From Euglena gracilis (Eukaryota > Euglenida > Euglenophyceae > Euglenales), in assembly GCA_039621445.1 (NCBI GenBank), contig CP154954.1:18072589-18136588 (forward strand): a stretch of DNA of 64,000 nt, written 5' to 3'. Under the pieces are notes generated by a model that saw nothing but the letters and a program-made list of their open reading frames with translations, searched no databases and had not been told where the DNA came from. Position numbers and translations under genes: made by a program. This document shows positions 33,616 through 44,264 of the stretch, piece after piece (the first letter of the stretch is position 1; every line of letters begins with the position of its first letter).

Positions 33616-35156
33616 ATGAACGCCGGTCAGGTTGCTACCGTTTGCACCAGTGCACTGCCCCAACCCCCCACACCAGCTGAATTCTTTGCTGGCCTTGAGG
33701 CTGCCGACGCACCTCGGAAAACAGCAGAAGGCCATAAAAAATTTTTTTGGGGATACGTTTGTCGACAGTTGCCCCACTGGTGGATTGGCAAAAAACAAAA
33801 TAGTGGCTCTTGCAGTTGCGCGGGATTTCCAAAAGGTTTGCGAACTACGTGGGGCAACGTTTGACTTTCTGGATGACTGGCTGGTGGCATTTGCCTTCTG
33901 GACGGTAAAAGTCACGTGCCTTTTTGATCACGGTGACGAGAAGCAACAGGCAGCCGCCGTCCAGCGAAACAAAAACCAAAACAAAAAGCGTAACAGTGCA
34001 ATCAACAGAATGCCAAGCAACCGCTCCGGGAGCAGCTTATGCTGCCCCGTGACAACCCCAAAATTTGTGGGGTGGAGACATGGCAGCGGCAACTGGCACT
34101 GCTGCCAGATGCCGCTAATCCCTCCTTACCATTCTGGTGCTCCTGCAAAATTATCTGCAAAATTCCGGTCCCGTCAAGGCATAGTGGGCCGGCCTGTTTT
34201 TTTTGACGTTGTTTTTTTGTTGTTTTTTAAATTCTAACAATGCTTTTTTTAAAAAAAAGAAAAAAAACGCCCACTAGGTTTTGCATGGAAAATTTTTTGA
34301 ATGAACATTTTCAATCATTTTTGGCAATTTCTGGGTAATTTCTGCCAAAAACTTCCTTCCACAAAAATGAAAAAAAAGTCATAAAATTCCATTTTTGTTG
34401 CATTTTGGATGTTTTTGACCATTTTTGGCAGTTTTTGAACTGAGTAGGATTCAAAATATGGTTTGGGTGTTTCATAACGAGTTTTTTCAATGAAATTTTC
34501 CTTTTGTTTTTTTTGATGTTTTTTTTACTGTTTTTTTAAAAAAACAAAAAAAATGCCCACTATGCGTCAAGGCAACTTATGCAACGTTTCCTGGGGCAGC
34601 CAATTGGGCGCGGGACGTGCTTGACCGGCCAAATTGTCTTCAAGGATCTGGCCCGCCGTCCGGTGGTGTCTGCTTTGGTGGACGAGTTGGGGTCGCATCG
34701 GGCGGCAAAGGCTGTGGGCATGTGCCCACGCAATACGGAAAAGTATTATCGTGCTCCCCAAGACGACATTTGTCGTCAGGCAGCGCAAGCTCTCCAAAAC
34801 GTGTACATTTTTACATTTTAATTTCACCTCGCATACACGTATTCCTTTAGCAGAGGCGGCTGCCCACGGACATTCCCAGTTCTACCCGAACCTTATTGAC
34901 GCCGAAGAAAGAAGAGCCACGGGTTGTGGAACTGTTGGACAGTTCGGATGACGAGGTTTTGCAGATTCACCAGCTTGAAAATTCATTTTCCACTCACTCG
35001 AGGTCATTGTGGACGGCGGTGTTGCACCACCTGTCCCACTTCCCAAAGAGGATCCCCTGCCGGCTAAGCATCTCCAATGCTCCAGCGGTGAAGCCAGAGG
35101 AGGTAAAAATCCCGTTTGACGGCAGTTTTACACTACTGTCTTCAGGAGCCGGCTGA
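33616..35156 (+). CDS. Unknown protein gene with micro-introns, interrupted by a MITE
   Basis: No family recognised. The start ATG aligns with the start of the ORF in the TTAA element. Readable parts: LPQPPTPAEFFAGLEAADAP (from 33616); VARDFQKVCELRGATFDFLD (about 33810-33900); DNPKICGVETWQRQLALLPD and a Cys cluster WCSCKIICK (to 34179); after the MITE QLMQRFLGQPIGRGTC, then a helix-turn-helix-like SALVDELGSHRAAKAVG (to 34800); KKEEPRVVELLDSSDDE (34851-34955), a SUMO-interaction-like acidic motif; and VIVDGGVAPPVPLPK (35003-35102), ending GGAG-stop. Three GT-AG introns of 50, 47 and 43 nt join in frame. Splicing between 33.76 and 34.0 kb is unresolved. Either a host gene related to a transposon protein, or a decaying element gene. 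Confidence 0.6.
34180..34564. mobile_element. hAT-like MITE M2 (385 bp) inside a coding region
   Basis: TIRs CATAGTGGGC / GCCCACTATG with an 8-bp TSD CGTCAAGG (34172-34179, 34565-34572). The interior is T- and A-run rich with no ORF. Removal of the element plus one TSD copy (393 bp) keeps the reading frame across the join. Confidence 0.88.
34801..34850 (+). other. GT-AG micro-intron, 50 nt
   Basis: Starts GTGTACATT, ends TCCTTTAG. Removal joins QALQN to QRRLPTDIPS in frame. Confidence 0.8.
34956..35002 (+). other. GT-AG micro-intron, 47 nt
   Basis: Starts GTTTTGCAG, ends CACTCGAG. Removal joins DSSDDE to VIVDGG in frame. Confidence 0.8.
35103..35145 (+). other. GT-AG micro-intron, 43 nt
   Basis: Starts GTAAAAATC, ends CTGTCTTCAG. 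Removal leads to the stop codon four codons later. Confidence 0.75.
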
Positions 35157-35335
35157 CCAGAGGCTGACAATCGACGACCTGTCGCATTACAGGCAACAAT
35201 TAGCTAAAAATAAATTCGAATATAACGCCTTCGCGTTCTCTGAGCAGGGTCGTTTATAATTTGTCTCAATTTTCCCCCACCCCGCACCTCCCTGTTAAAA
35301 TAAACTGTCCCTGTTTTCGCCCTTCCAACGCCGCC

Positions 35336-36030
35336 AACACAGAAGGGATTTTGTTATTTGAGGCTCGGATTGGGGTGGAGGGGGGAGTTTTCTGCCTCTC
35401 GTGATACAGAATGCTTGCATTCCTGAAGGATTTTCATGTAATCCCTGTTTCATCAGTGGTTTTTTACCCCTCCGGACCCCCATCAAGGGCCCACCGACCC
35501 CCCCACTGACCAAAGATTTCCATCTTGGGGTGTTTATTTAGGCGTGGGACACTTATTTGGACCCATCCGGACCATTGAATTTTCAATATAAGTCAAAATT
35601 TGCACAAAAAAGGACTTATCAAGCCAAGTCTATTGCCAACATAGAAGGGATTTTGTTATTTGAGGGGGGGTGCGGGTGGTGGGTTGGTTCTTTTTTTTGT
35701 GTTGCTTATCCCCCCCCCCGCCCGGCCCCCCCAGCCCGCCTATGCCAAAGTGAGCCACAAAAACGACTTAGCCCCCGAGTATGTTGCCAACACAGAAGGG
35801 ATTTTGTTATTTGAGGCTCGGATTGGGGTGGAGGGGGGAGTTTTCTGCCTCTCGTGATACAGAATGCTTGCATTCCTGAAGGATTTTCATGTAATCCCTG
35901 TTTCATCAGTGGTTTTTTACCCCTCCGGACCCCCATCAAGGGCCCACCGACCCCCCACTGACCAAAGATTTCCATCTGGGGGTGTTTATTTAGGCGTAAG
36001 ACACCTATTTGGACCCATCCGGACCATTTC
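35336..36030. repeat. Direct duplication, about 240 bp, two copies
   Basis: Copies at about 35336-35575 and 35791-36030 are nearly identical (AGAAGGGATTTTGTTATTTG, CTCTCGTGATACAGAATGC, TTTCATCAGTGG). A fragment of the start also lies at 35637. Confidence 0.9.
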
Positions 36031-36059
36031 CGGGTGATTTGGGCCCGCCACAGACCATT

Positions 36060-36370
36060 TTTATGACCGCCGACTAGCCACCGACTAGTTTGCATTGGAT
36101 TTTGTTCATGGGGGGGCTTAAAAGTCGGCGGTTTTGACCCGTTAGTACATTAGAGTGGGTAGTCGGCCGACTAGTTGGCCGACTACGCACTACCCCCCCC
36201 CCCCATGTCTCGCCGACCAGCTACCGACTAGGCCTAGTCGGCGGCGCAATTGGGAGGTGGCCGACTACCCACTACCCCCCCCCCCAGTCTACCGCCTTGC
36301 GCCCAACGCCGCCAACTGCGGCGTTGCCCGTCGACTTGTCCAACGCTCCGAACCCCTTCCGCCCCCAGCC
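36060..36370. repeat. Palindromic repeat of the CCGACTA/TAGTCGG type
   Basis: Multiple inverted GTCGGCCGACTAG, CCGACTAGGCCTAGTCGG and CACTACCCCCC blocks. Resembles the ends of the T elements described below. Confidence 0.55.
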
Positions 36371-36374
36371 GGGA

Positions 36375-36620
36375 TTTTTGGGCTTCGGCGCTTCGGCGCC
36401 AAAAGAAATGGCCACTTCAAGGGGGGTAAACCAAAGTTGCCAAAAATTATCCACACCGAGGGGGGGACACTTTGAGGGGGGGGGTGAGGGTGCCCACAAC
36501 GTTGCACATAGCCGGAGAGAGATATGCTCGCGATCGTCGGATGAGACAAGAACAGAGTCGAAATTCGTGGTCATTTCTGGCACTGCTTTATTTGAGAAAC
36601 ACATTGAACAATACAATAAA
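36375..36620. repeat. Dispersed repeat with second copy at 59271-59510
   Basis: Shared blocks GGGCTTCGGCGCTTCGGCGC, ATGGCCACTTCAAGG, TGCTCGCGATCGTCGGAT and CTGGCACTGCTTTATTTG in the same order and orientation. Confidence 0.9.
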
Positions 36621-36637
36621 TATTCTTTTTCTTCTGG

Positions 36638-36885
36638 CCAGTTTTGGGCCAAAGGTGCTGGCCAGTTTTGGGCCAGATGTGATGGACACTTTTGCAAATG
36701 GAGAATGCCACGGGGGTTGGCCAGCTCTGGGCCACAGGTGGTGGTCAATTTTGTGCCACCTGTGGTGGCCATTTTGGGCCAGAGATGGTGGCCACTTTTG
36801 CACCACAGGTGGTGGCCACTTTTGGGCTAGAGACGGTGGCCAGTTTGGGGCCAGAGATGGTGGCAAGTTTTTGGGCATAGAAAGG
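36638..36885. repeat. Tandem repeat, about 24-bp units (GGCCAGTTTTGGGCCAGATG type)
   Basis: Roughly ten degenerate units. The same unit forms arrays at 41036-41118, 51178-51300 and 52962-53240, two of them inside E elements. Confidence 0.9.
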
Positions 36886-37390
36886 GAGGGCAACCATTTA
36901 GGGACAGTGTAGTTTCTATCGAGTCAGCAGACGCTTGCTTGCTTGTTGCCATCGACTGAGAAACGCGGGGTCCATGAATGACGGGGCAGCATTAATGAAT
37001 GCTCTACTGGTCTCCCCGTAACATTTTGGACAAAACCGATGTAAATAATTCCCTGGGTTTCTGACTGACAAGGATAAATGTCTGTTTTTTACGATTGAGA
37101 AATGTCCTCCTTTTTGACGACTGGAATGTTGTAATGCGTAATTATACTGTCGGTAATAAACACAGAATGCAAAATACCATTACTCCCCCTTTAACGACCC
37201 CCCCCCTAAATGACCCTCCGGGGTGGGGGCCCAGACAATGGAAATTTTTTCAAGAAAAAAGTCTTCAAAAACCACCGATCTTTTTGAAATTTTTAGAAAA
37301 GGGAGTTTTCCTTCTGGTAGAAATGGTGCCAGTGAACACAAATTTCACAAAAAAAAGTTCCGAAAAAATGGGGGTAGGGGGGTATCCAAG

Positions 37391-38100
37391 GGGGCGGACG
37401 GACGGACGGACGAACGGCTGGTGAAAAAAGCGAAGGTCCGGACGGACGGCTGACCTTGTGGGCTTGGTCCAGACGGCTGAAGAAAATGCACTTGGTCCAG
37501 CTAGCCGGCTGGCCGGCTGGCCGGCTGGCCGGCTAGCCGGCCGGGTCTTTGGAACCGCAGGCGTAAACCACAATCGCGTAGATCGCCAACCGGAAGTAAC
37601 GGTCCAGATCTGGGTTCCACACAACATGTCAGATCTACAGTACGATGTCCGCTGAGCCGCCCCGTACTGCAAGGTTCGTATCAGAGGTGATGCACGGGCC
37701 TATTTCTGTGGTATTTATCATTCAACCTCAAGATGATTATTTCCAAGTGGCTACAGTGACCTCCTTGCGTACTCAACTCATCCTCCGAGAATGATATCAC
37801 CCCCCGTGGTATAGCGGTCGTGTGGTTAGCGTGTGACCGGTAGATCGCGGGTTCGAATCCCGCCGGGGGGCAGCTTCGTGGTTTTCCTGATTTGACGCGA
37901 CGAGTAGAGGGAAGCTGTGACTGCTTTTCGGAAAGGAAGGAAATTTTTTTTTGGTCCGGCCGGCTGGCAAGACAGACATTGGTCCGGCTTGACGGACGGC
38001 TGGCGAAAAAATGCTTCGTCCGGACGGACGGCTGGGCGTCCAGCATTGGTCCAGCTGAAGAGGTCCGGACGGCTCGGACGGCTAGCCGGCCAGCCGCCCC
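37391..38100. mobile_element. E-family TIR element E1 (710 bp), carries a tRNA-like gene
   Basis: Ends GGGGCGGACGG... and ...CCAGCCGCCCC, flanked by the 4-bp TSD CAAG (37387-37390, 38101-38104). Left end has GGAC tandem repeats; both ends are rich in CCGGACGGACGGCTG and GCTAGCCGGC palindromes. No protein ORF. A 71-nt tRNA-like gene sits in the middle. Confidence 0.85.
37800..37870 (+). tRNA. tRNA-like gene in E1, anticodon uncertain
   Basis: 71 nt. Perfect 7-bp acceptor stem (CCCCCCG/CGGGGGG), perfect 5-bp T stem (GCGGG TTCGAAT CCCGC), consensus A box (TGGTATAGCGG) and B box (GGTTCGAATCC), and TTTT 11 nt downstream. The D stem needs G-T pairs. The best 7-nt anticodon loop (AGCGTGT, anticodon CGT) lacks U33, so it may not be a working tRNA. 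Confidence 0.6.
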
Positions 38101-38315
38101 CAAGCCCCTTTTTTCGACCCCCCCCTTAGTGACCCCCCCCCTAAGTGACCCTTCGGGGGGGTCCTGGCCGAGACAAGATGGGGGTCATTTGGGGGGGGTA
38201 ATTGTAATTCCCGTTCCTTTCCGAGTGTCCATTGTTTGACATATCGCATGATGGCTGAGAAGTGAAAACTTTGGACGGGTTCAAGTTACAAGAGCTGTTA
38301 TCTATATCGAGAATT

Positions 38316-38505
38316 GTGTCCCAAACGCCAGTTCGGATGTGAAACCTGTGCCTGGGACGTCGGTTCCGGGGTTACCGCCCGGTAGCCCGGTAGCCCGAAC
38401 CGGCGTCCCAGGCACATGTTTCACGCCCGAACCGGCGTCTGGGACACAGTTTTTGAAACCGTGGCTAGTGGGCTCCGGTTTCACGCCCGAACCGGCGGCT
38501 GAGGA
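38316..38505. repeat. Foldback repeat of the AACCGGCGTCTGGGACAC family
   Basis: Arms TTGTGTCCCAAACGCC...CTGGGACG and CGTCCCAGG...GGCGTCTGGGACACAG surround a loop. A third arm fragment follows. Related to the perfect palindrome at 33414-33525. Confidence 0.8.
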
Positions 38506-38878
38506 ATCACGGCCAATTTCGCCCAAAATACCCATGTTTGGGGCAGTTTTGGGCTACTTTGGCCCAAATGGGCCGCCGGTCAAAAATGGCAGATTACACA
38601 CTTATGAAGCCATGTTACCCATTAATCGAAAGCTCTTCTCAAGGGCTTTCGACAGATGGCCATAGGATTCGGCGGCTCCCGGACCTGGCCTGGGGGGGGG
38701 TAGTGGGCCGACCCTAGGGTCGGCCCAATACGACCCCAGGGTCGCTAGGGTCGCTAAAGTCGTTAAGGTCGACCCCCCCCCCACAGGATGTGGAGTCTAG
38801 GGTCGGCCCACCCCACGACCTCGCCCGCCCCCAAAAAAATGTGGAGAATATTTTTTGCCCATTTGAACAGGAATTGAA

Positions 38879-40054
38879 GTTGGACTTGATGTCGTTTTGG
38901 GGGGCAAGTCCCTTGTGTTTTCAAATTGTTTTGGGGGGCAAATCCCTTGTGTTGTCCAACCGATCGAGGGCCCCAAAATAATAAAATCCCTTGTGTCTCC
39001 AAGTTGTTTTGGGGGGCAAGTCCCTTGTGTTTTCAAGTTGTTTTGGGGGGCAAATCCCTTGTGTTGTTCAACCGATTGAGGGCCCCAAAATAATAAAATC
39101 CCTTGTGTCTCTCTTGTGTTTCCAAGTTGTTTTGGGGGGCAAATCCCTTGTGTTGTTCAACCGATCGAGGGCCCCAAAATAATAAAATCCCTTGTGTCTC
39201 CAAGTCGTTTTGGGGGGCAAGTCCCTTGTTTTTTCAAATCGTTTTGTGGGCAAAATCCCTTGTGTTTCCAACTGATCGAGGGCCCCAAAATAATAAAATC
39301 CCTTGTGTCTCCAAGTCGTTTTGGGGGGCAAGTCCCTTGTGTTTTCAAATCGTTTTGGGGGGCAAATCCCTTGTGTTGTCCAACTGATCGAGGGCCCCAA
39401 AATAATAAAATCCCTTGTGTCTCCAAGTCGTTTTGGGGGGCAAGTCCCTTGTGTTTCCAAGTTGTTTTGGGGGGCAAATCCCTTGTGTTGTTCAACCGAT
39501 CGAGCTCCCCAAAATAATAAAATCCCTTGTGTCTCCAAGTCGTTTTGGGGGGCAAGTCCCTTGTGTTTTCAAATCGTTTTGTGGGGCAAATCCCTCGTGT
39601 TTCCAACTGATCGAGGGCCCCAAAATAATAAAATCCCTTGTGTCTCCAAGTCGTTTTGGGGGGCAAGTCCCTTGTGTTTTCAAATCGTTTTGGGGGGCAA
39701 ATCCTTGTGTTGTCCAACTGATCGAGGGCCCGAAAATAGTAAAATACCTTGTGTCTCCAAGTCGGTTTGGGGGGCAAGTCCCTGGTGTTTCCAAGTTGTT
39801 TTGGGGGGCAAATCCCTTGTGTTGTTCAACCGATCGAGCTCCCCAAAATAATAAAATCCCTTGTGTCTCCAAGTGCCTTGTGTTTTCAAGTCGTTTTGGG
39901 GGGCAAATCCCTTGTGTTGTCCAACTGATCGAGGGCCCCAAAATAATAAAATCCCTTGTGTCTCCAAGTGGTTTTGGGGGGCAAATCCCTTGTGTTTCCA
40001 AGTTGTTTTGGGGGGCAAATCCCTTGTGTTGTTCAACCGATCGAGGGCCCCAAA
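38879..40054. repeat. Tandem array, about 112-bp unit (main block)
   Basis: Unit parts: TTTTGGGGGGCAAGTCCC, TTGTGTTTTCAA, TTTTGGGGGGCAAATCCC, TTGTGTTGTCCAACTGATCG and AGGGCCCCAAAATAATAAAA. Each unit contains two half-repeats. Continues at 41854-42129 and 42801-43095 once the two insertions are removed. Apparent long ORFs in all frames come from the repeat. Confidence 0.97.
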
Positions 40055-41853
40055 GGAGGCGGACGGACGGACGGACGGACGGCTGGTGAAAAAAGCGAAG
40101 GTCCGGACGGACGGCTGACCTTGTGGGCTTGGTCCAGACGGCTGAAGAAAATGCACTTGGTCCAGCTAGCCGGCTAGCCGGCTGGCCGGCCCGAGTCCTT
40201 GTAAGCGCAGGCGTCTCAGTGCACGCGACTCTGGAGCTGGGGTGCTGCTAGCCTGGCCACATCTGGCTAGCCGCGGCCAGCCGCGGCTGGCTGGCAAAAA
40301 AAAGGAGGAGGTCTGGCCAGCCAAGATTTGGTGTTCTGTCCCGAAACTTTCTTCCGCTTCATTTTGTTGGACTAGTCCTTTTTTTCTTTTGATATTGAGA
40401 AGTGTATCGTGCACACAGTGTAGTTGGTGCAGCATGCAGTTCGGAACTGTCAGGTCGCGGGTTCAAACCCCGCTGTGTGCAACAAGTTTTCCTCACTTGA
40501 AACCGCCATCTACTGTCATTTTTTTTGAAGAAATTATGAATCACCCTCACGCAAAAAAATGCTTGCATTCCCAATTCTTCTCCTTCAGTGTCACAATGCC
40601 GTTTCGGGTGGAAGCGGTGTGGGATAGTTATGATGAAAGTACAGGGTACTGAAATGAAGTGAAAATACAGGAACTTATTGCTTTATGGAGGCCACATCAC
40701 CACATGCAGGCCACTCAGGCCTTTGCTCTGAACAAATCCACATTCGATCGAGCAGAGGCCTGCCTGCAACACGGTGACAGGCCCTTGGTGGGTCTACTTA
40801 TTTTCTGCTACTTGCTACTTGCATCACAAGTTTCAAGTCTGAAGACAGATTTCACAGACATTTTGTCCTTAGATGCTGGTTTTCTTCTGAAACTTCAATT
40901 TTTATTTCTTGCGTTCTTTATTTGCTGTTCGACAAATGTTGTTGGAAACCAAAAAATTGGGGGAGAAGTTTTTCAATCTGGCAAACGGCCCAAAATTTTG
41001 CATTTCACATTTTTTGCGATGTCATGGTTTTTTTTTTGGGCCGGATGTGGTGGCCAGTTTTGGGCCAGATGTTCTATCCAGTTTTGGGCTAGATGTGGTG
41101 GCCAGTTTTGGGCCACAGGATTCTCTCAGGAAGGAGTTGTTTGGGTGCCATTCTCTTGGAAAGGGGGGGGGGCAGAAAAGCGTTTTGTTTCCGTTTTTTT
41201 TTTTGGCAAAATATGTGTTGTTCAACGAGAAAAATGTCAGTAAAATTTGACTGTGCCAAAAGTTTGTTTACTTTATTGACCTTCGTTTATTTCACCTCCT
41301 CAAAAGTATGAGCTTTTAGGACGGAAAATTTTGAGGTTTTTTGTGAAAAAAGTTTTTTTCCATCAAAAATCACGTGTTTTTGGGTTTTATTTTCCAAAAA
41401 ACTTTTCTGGGCAAAATCCCCGTTTTCCCGAAAACGGTGAAAATGTTGTGGTGGGTGTGGGGGGGGGGTCGACTTACCCCCCCTTCCGGTTCTTCCGGCG
41501 CAGTCTTTTGGTGCTGCCGTCATATGTTGAAGAAATGTTCATCCACCCGAAAAATAAATAGCATTGGACTCCCTGCAGGCGCACTCACGGCAATGCTGGA
41601 GCGTGCACAACAGGAAAAACCGAAGGGCAGGGACAATTTCTTGATTTGACGCGACGAGTGGAGGGAAGACGTGACTGCTTTTCGGAAGGAAGGAAATTTT
41701 TTTTTGGTCCGGCCGGCTGGCAAGAAAAACATTGGTCCGGCTTGACGGACGGCTGGCGAAAAAATGCTTCGTCCGGACGGACGGCTGGGCGTCCACCATT
41801 GGTCCGGCTGAAGAGGTCCGAACGGCTCGGACGGCTAGCCGGCCAACCGCCCC
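40055..41853. mobile_element. E-family TIR element E2 (1.8 kb), carries a tRNA-Pro-like gene
   Basis: Starts GGAGGCGGACGG, ends GGCCAACCGCCCC, with TSD CAAA (40051-40054, 41854-41857). Excision restores the array unit GGGCCCCAAAATAATAAAA exactly. Contains GGAC repeats, a tRNA-like gene at 40411, a 24-bp repeat array (41036-41118), and an E-family 3' part shared with E1. Confidence 0.9.
40411..40480 (+). tRNA. tRNA-Pro(CGG)-like gene in E2
   Basis: 70 nt. Perfect acceptor stem GCACACA/TGTGTGC, T arm GCGGG TTCAAAC CCCGC, and an anticodon hairpin GCAG TTCGGAA CTGT with U33 and anticodon CGG. The D arm is short of consensus and position 8 is G. TTTT begins 7 nt downstream. Could be functional or a tRNA-derived repeat. 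Confidence 0.6.
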
Positions 41854-42129
41854 CAAAATAATAAAATCCCTTGTGTCTCCAAGTCGTTTTGGGGGGCAAG
41901 TCCCTTGTGTTTCCAAGTTGTTTTGGGGGGCAAATCCCTTGTGTTGTTCAACCGATTGAGGGCCCCAAAATAATAAAATCCCTTGTGTCTCCAAGTCGTT
42001 TTGGGGGGCAAGTCCCTGGTGTTTCCAAGTCGTTTTGGGGGGCAAATTGTTGTCCAACTGATCGAGGGCCCAAAAATAATAAAACCCCTTGTGTCTCCAA
42101 GTCGTTTTGGGGGGCAAATCCCTTGTGTT
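41854..42129. repeat. Tandem array, about 112-bp unit (middle block)
   Basis: Continues the array right after element E2, starting at exactly the base where the unit was broken at 40054. Confidence 0.95.
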
Positions 42130-42800
42130 CAGGGTTGACGTTTTTTTTGTTTTTTTTTAAAAAAACAAAAAAACATGTTTTTTTAAAAAAAACGCAAAAA
42201 AAACATGTTTTTTTTGAAAAAGCAAAAATTGACCTTTTTCCTTGCGAAATGACCATTTTTTTGAAGAAAATTTTTCGCGGGTAGTTCGGGTCACGGGGGG
42301 GGGTCACGGGGGGGTCACAGGGGGGGGGGGTCACGAGGGGGGGTCACATTTTCGGTGGCCAGATTAGAAATCACCGAAAACGAATTTTTGGGGGAAAATC
42401 CTTTTTAGGCTCCAAAATAGGAATCCCCCAAACGAAAATTAGGAAATCTACCGGAATATTTTGGCATCACCGGCCAAGTTTTTCAGAAAAAATGGCCGAA
42501 CCGGGTCTTAGGTCGGGTTGGGGGAGGGGGGTCAAGGGGGGAACACCCCCTGTGAAGTTTTTTTTTCAAATGTGTGAAAGTATTTCCAAATCTGTGTTTT
42601 CTGGTGCGAATAATCATGCTTTCAACCCAAAAAAATGAATGTTGTAGAGATAAAAAATGCACTTTTTCCCAAAAAAAACATTGCAAAATTTTTTCCCCCA
42701 AACCCTCCATGACGTTTTTTTTTGTTTTATTTAAAAAAACATATTTTTTTTAAAAAAACATGTTTTTTTTGTTTCAAAAAAAAACAAGCCGTCAACCTTG
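42130..42800. mobile_element. hAT-like MITE M1 (671 bp)
   Basis: TIRs CAGGGTTGACG / CGTCAACCTTG with 8-bp TSD CTTGTGTT (42122-42129, 42801-42808), inserted in the 112-bp array. CAGGG ends and 8-bp TSDs are typical of hAT elements. Interior is T/A runs and GGGGGTCACGG repeats; no ORF. Confidence 0.88.
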
Positions 42801-43095
42801 CTTGTGTTTCCAAGTTGTTTTGGGGGGCAAATCCCTTGTGTTGTTCAACCGATCCAAGGCCCCAAAATAATAAAATCCCTTGTGTCTCCAAGTCGTTTTG
42901 GGGGGCAAATCCCTTGTGGTTCCAAAACGTTTTGAGGGGTAAATCCGTTGTGTTGTTCAATTGATCGAGGGCCCAAAAATAATAAAATCCCTTGTGTCTC
43001 CAAGTCGTTTTGCGGGGCAAGTCCCTTGTGTTTTCAAATCGTTTTGGGGGGCAAATCCCTTGTGTTGCTCAACTGTTCAAGGGCCAAATCCCTTA
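42801..43095. repeat. Tandem array, about 112-bp unit (last block)
   Basis: Continues after element M1. The units become more diverged toward the T3 right end. Confidence 0.93.
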
Positions 43096-43899
43096 TGTCA
43101 TGTAGTGATTTTGGGGTGTATTTTGGCATCAGTAATCAATATTAATTTTTCTTAGTTTTGTTTTCTTTGTATTTGAAGGCCTAAAACATCAAAAAAAAGT
43201 CGAATTTTTTTTGATAGGGGCCGAGGTCGTGGGGTGGGCCGACCCTAGGGTCGACCTAGGGTCGGCCCACGACCCTAGGATGGGCGACCCTGGGGTCAGC
43301 CCACTGCGACCCTAGCGACCTTAGCGACTTTAGCGACCTTAGCGACCCTAGGGCCGTATTGGGCCGACCCTGGGGTCGGCCCACTACCCCCCCCCTCCAG
43401 GCCAGATCTACCCCCCGGATTCGGCCATAATGCAGCGCTTATTTTCAGCGATTGTGTATTCCAAAATTTGACATCCTAATTTGTTAAATCCCACAGCTCA
43501 GGTTGTATATTGCATATCAAACGAAAGGTCTCACCAACACCTTTCACTTGGTACCCACAGAACTCAACCAGATTGCAAATTGCAAAGCGCCCTCAAAATC
43601 AGCGATCGCATTTTTCCGCATTTTTCGGACCCCATTTGCATATCTGAAATTACACTTTTCAGCTGCCATGTTGCCCATCGATCGAAAGCTCTTCTCGAGG
43701 GCTTTCAGCAGATGGCCTTAGATTTCTGCCATGCTTTGTGGTATTCTATTTCAGAAAGTCTCCAAAATTGGCCAAAAGGAAATTTTCCTCAAAAACCCCA
43801 AATTTTTGGGCCAAGTCCACCCAAAAACTGCTCAAATGTGATTCCCACGTATCCACGAACCCTTTTGGACACTTTTTGGCACGTTTTATTTTGGGTCCC

Positions 43900-44215
43900 C
43901 CAGACGCCGGTTTCACGCCCGAACCGGCGTCTGGGACACCGGTTCGGCACAGAAATTTCCCGCCCGAACCGGCGTCCCAGACGCCGGTTCGGGCATGAAA
44001 CCGGAGCCCCCAGACACGGTTTCAAGTGTTTATCAAGTGCATGTTATTATGTTATTGAGATCAAGTTTCAACTTAAACCGTTTTTGAACCCGGCGTTTGA
44101 GACGCCGGGTTCAGGACAGAACCGGCGTCCCCCCCCCATGGGTTTTCCAGATGCTGGTTCTGTCCTAAAACCCGGCGTTATGAACGCCGGTTCTGTCCAA
44201 AACCCGGCGTCCGGT
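43900..44215. repeat. Foldback repeats of the ACGCCGGTTCGGGC family
   Basis: Several inverted pairs: AGACGCCGGTTTCACGCCCG with CGGGCATGAAACCGG, and CCCGGCGTTTGAGACGCCGG. Same family as 33414 and 38316. Confidence 0.8.
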
Positions 44216-44264
44216 TTGGGACTGTTTTTTGTGCAAAAAAGTGTGCCAATGTGACCCCAGAAAC

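Larger units (their letters stand above)
38674..43416. mobile_element. T-family composite element T3 (4.7 kb) carrying a tandem array
   Basis: Flanked by the 9-bp TSD GGATTCGGC (38665-38673, 43417-43425). Long inverted ends (CTGGCCTGG, G-run, TAGTGGGCCGACCC, then CAGGGTCGCTAGGGTCGCTA-type repeats) recur in reverse complement at 43220-43416. The interior is a tandem array of about 112-bp units, broken by elements E2 and M1. No ORF of its own seen. The 9-bp TSD fits Mutator-like transposons. Confidence 0.8.

Noticed and set aside
38797-40156. Long overlapping ORFs (up to 224 codons) on both strands
   Set aside because: Created by the 112-bp tandem array, whose unit lacks stops in several frames; not protein-like.
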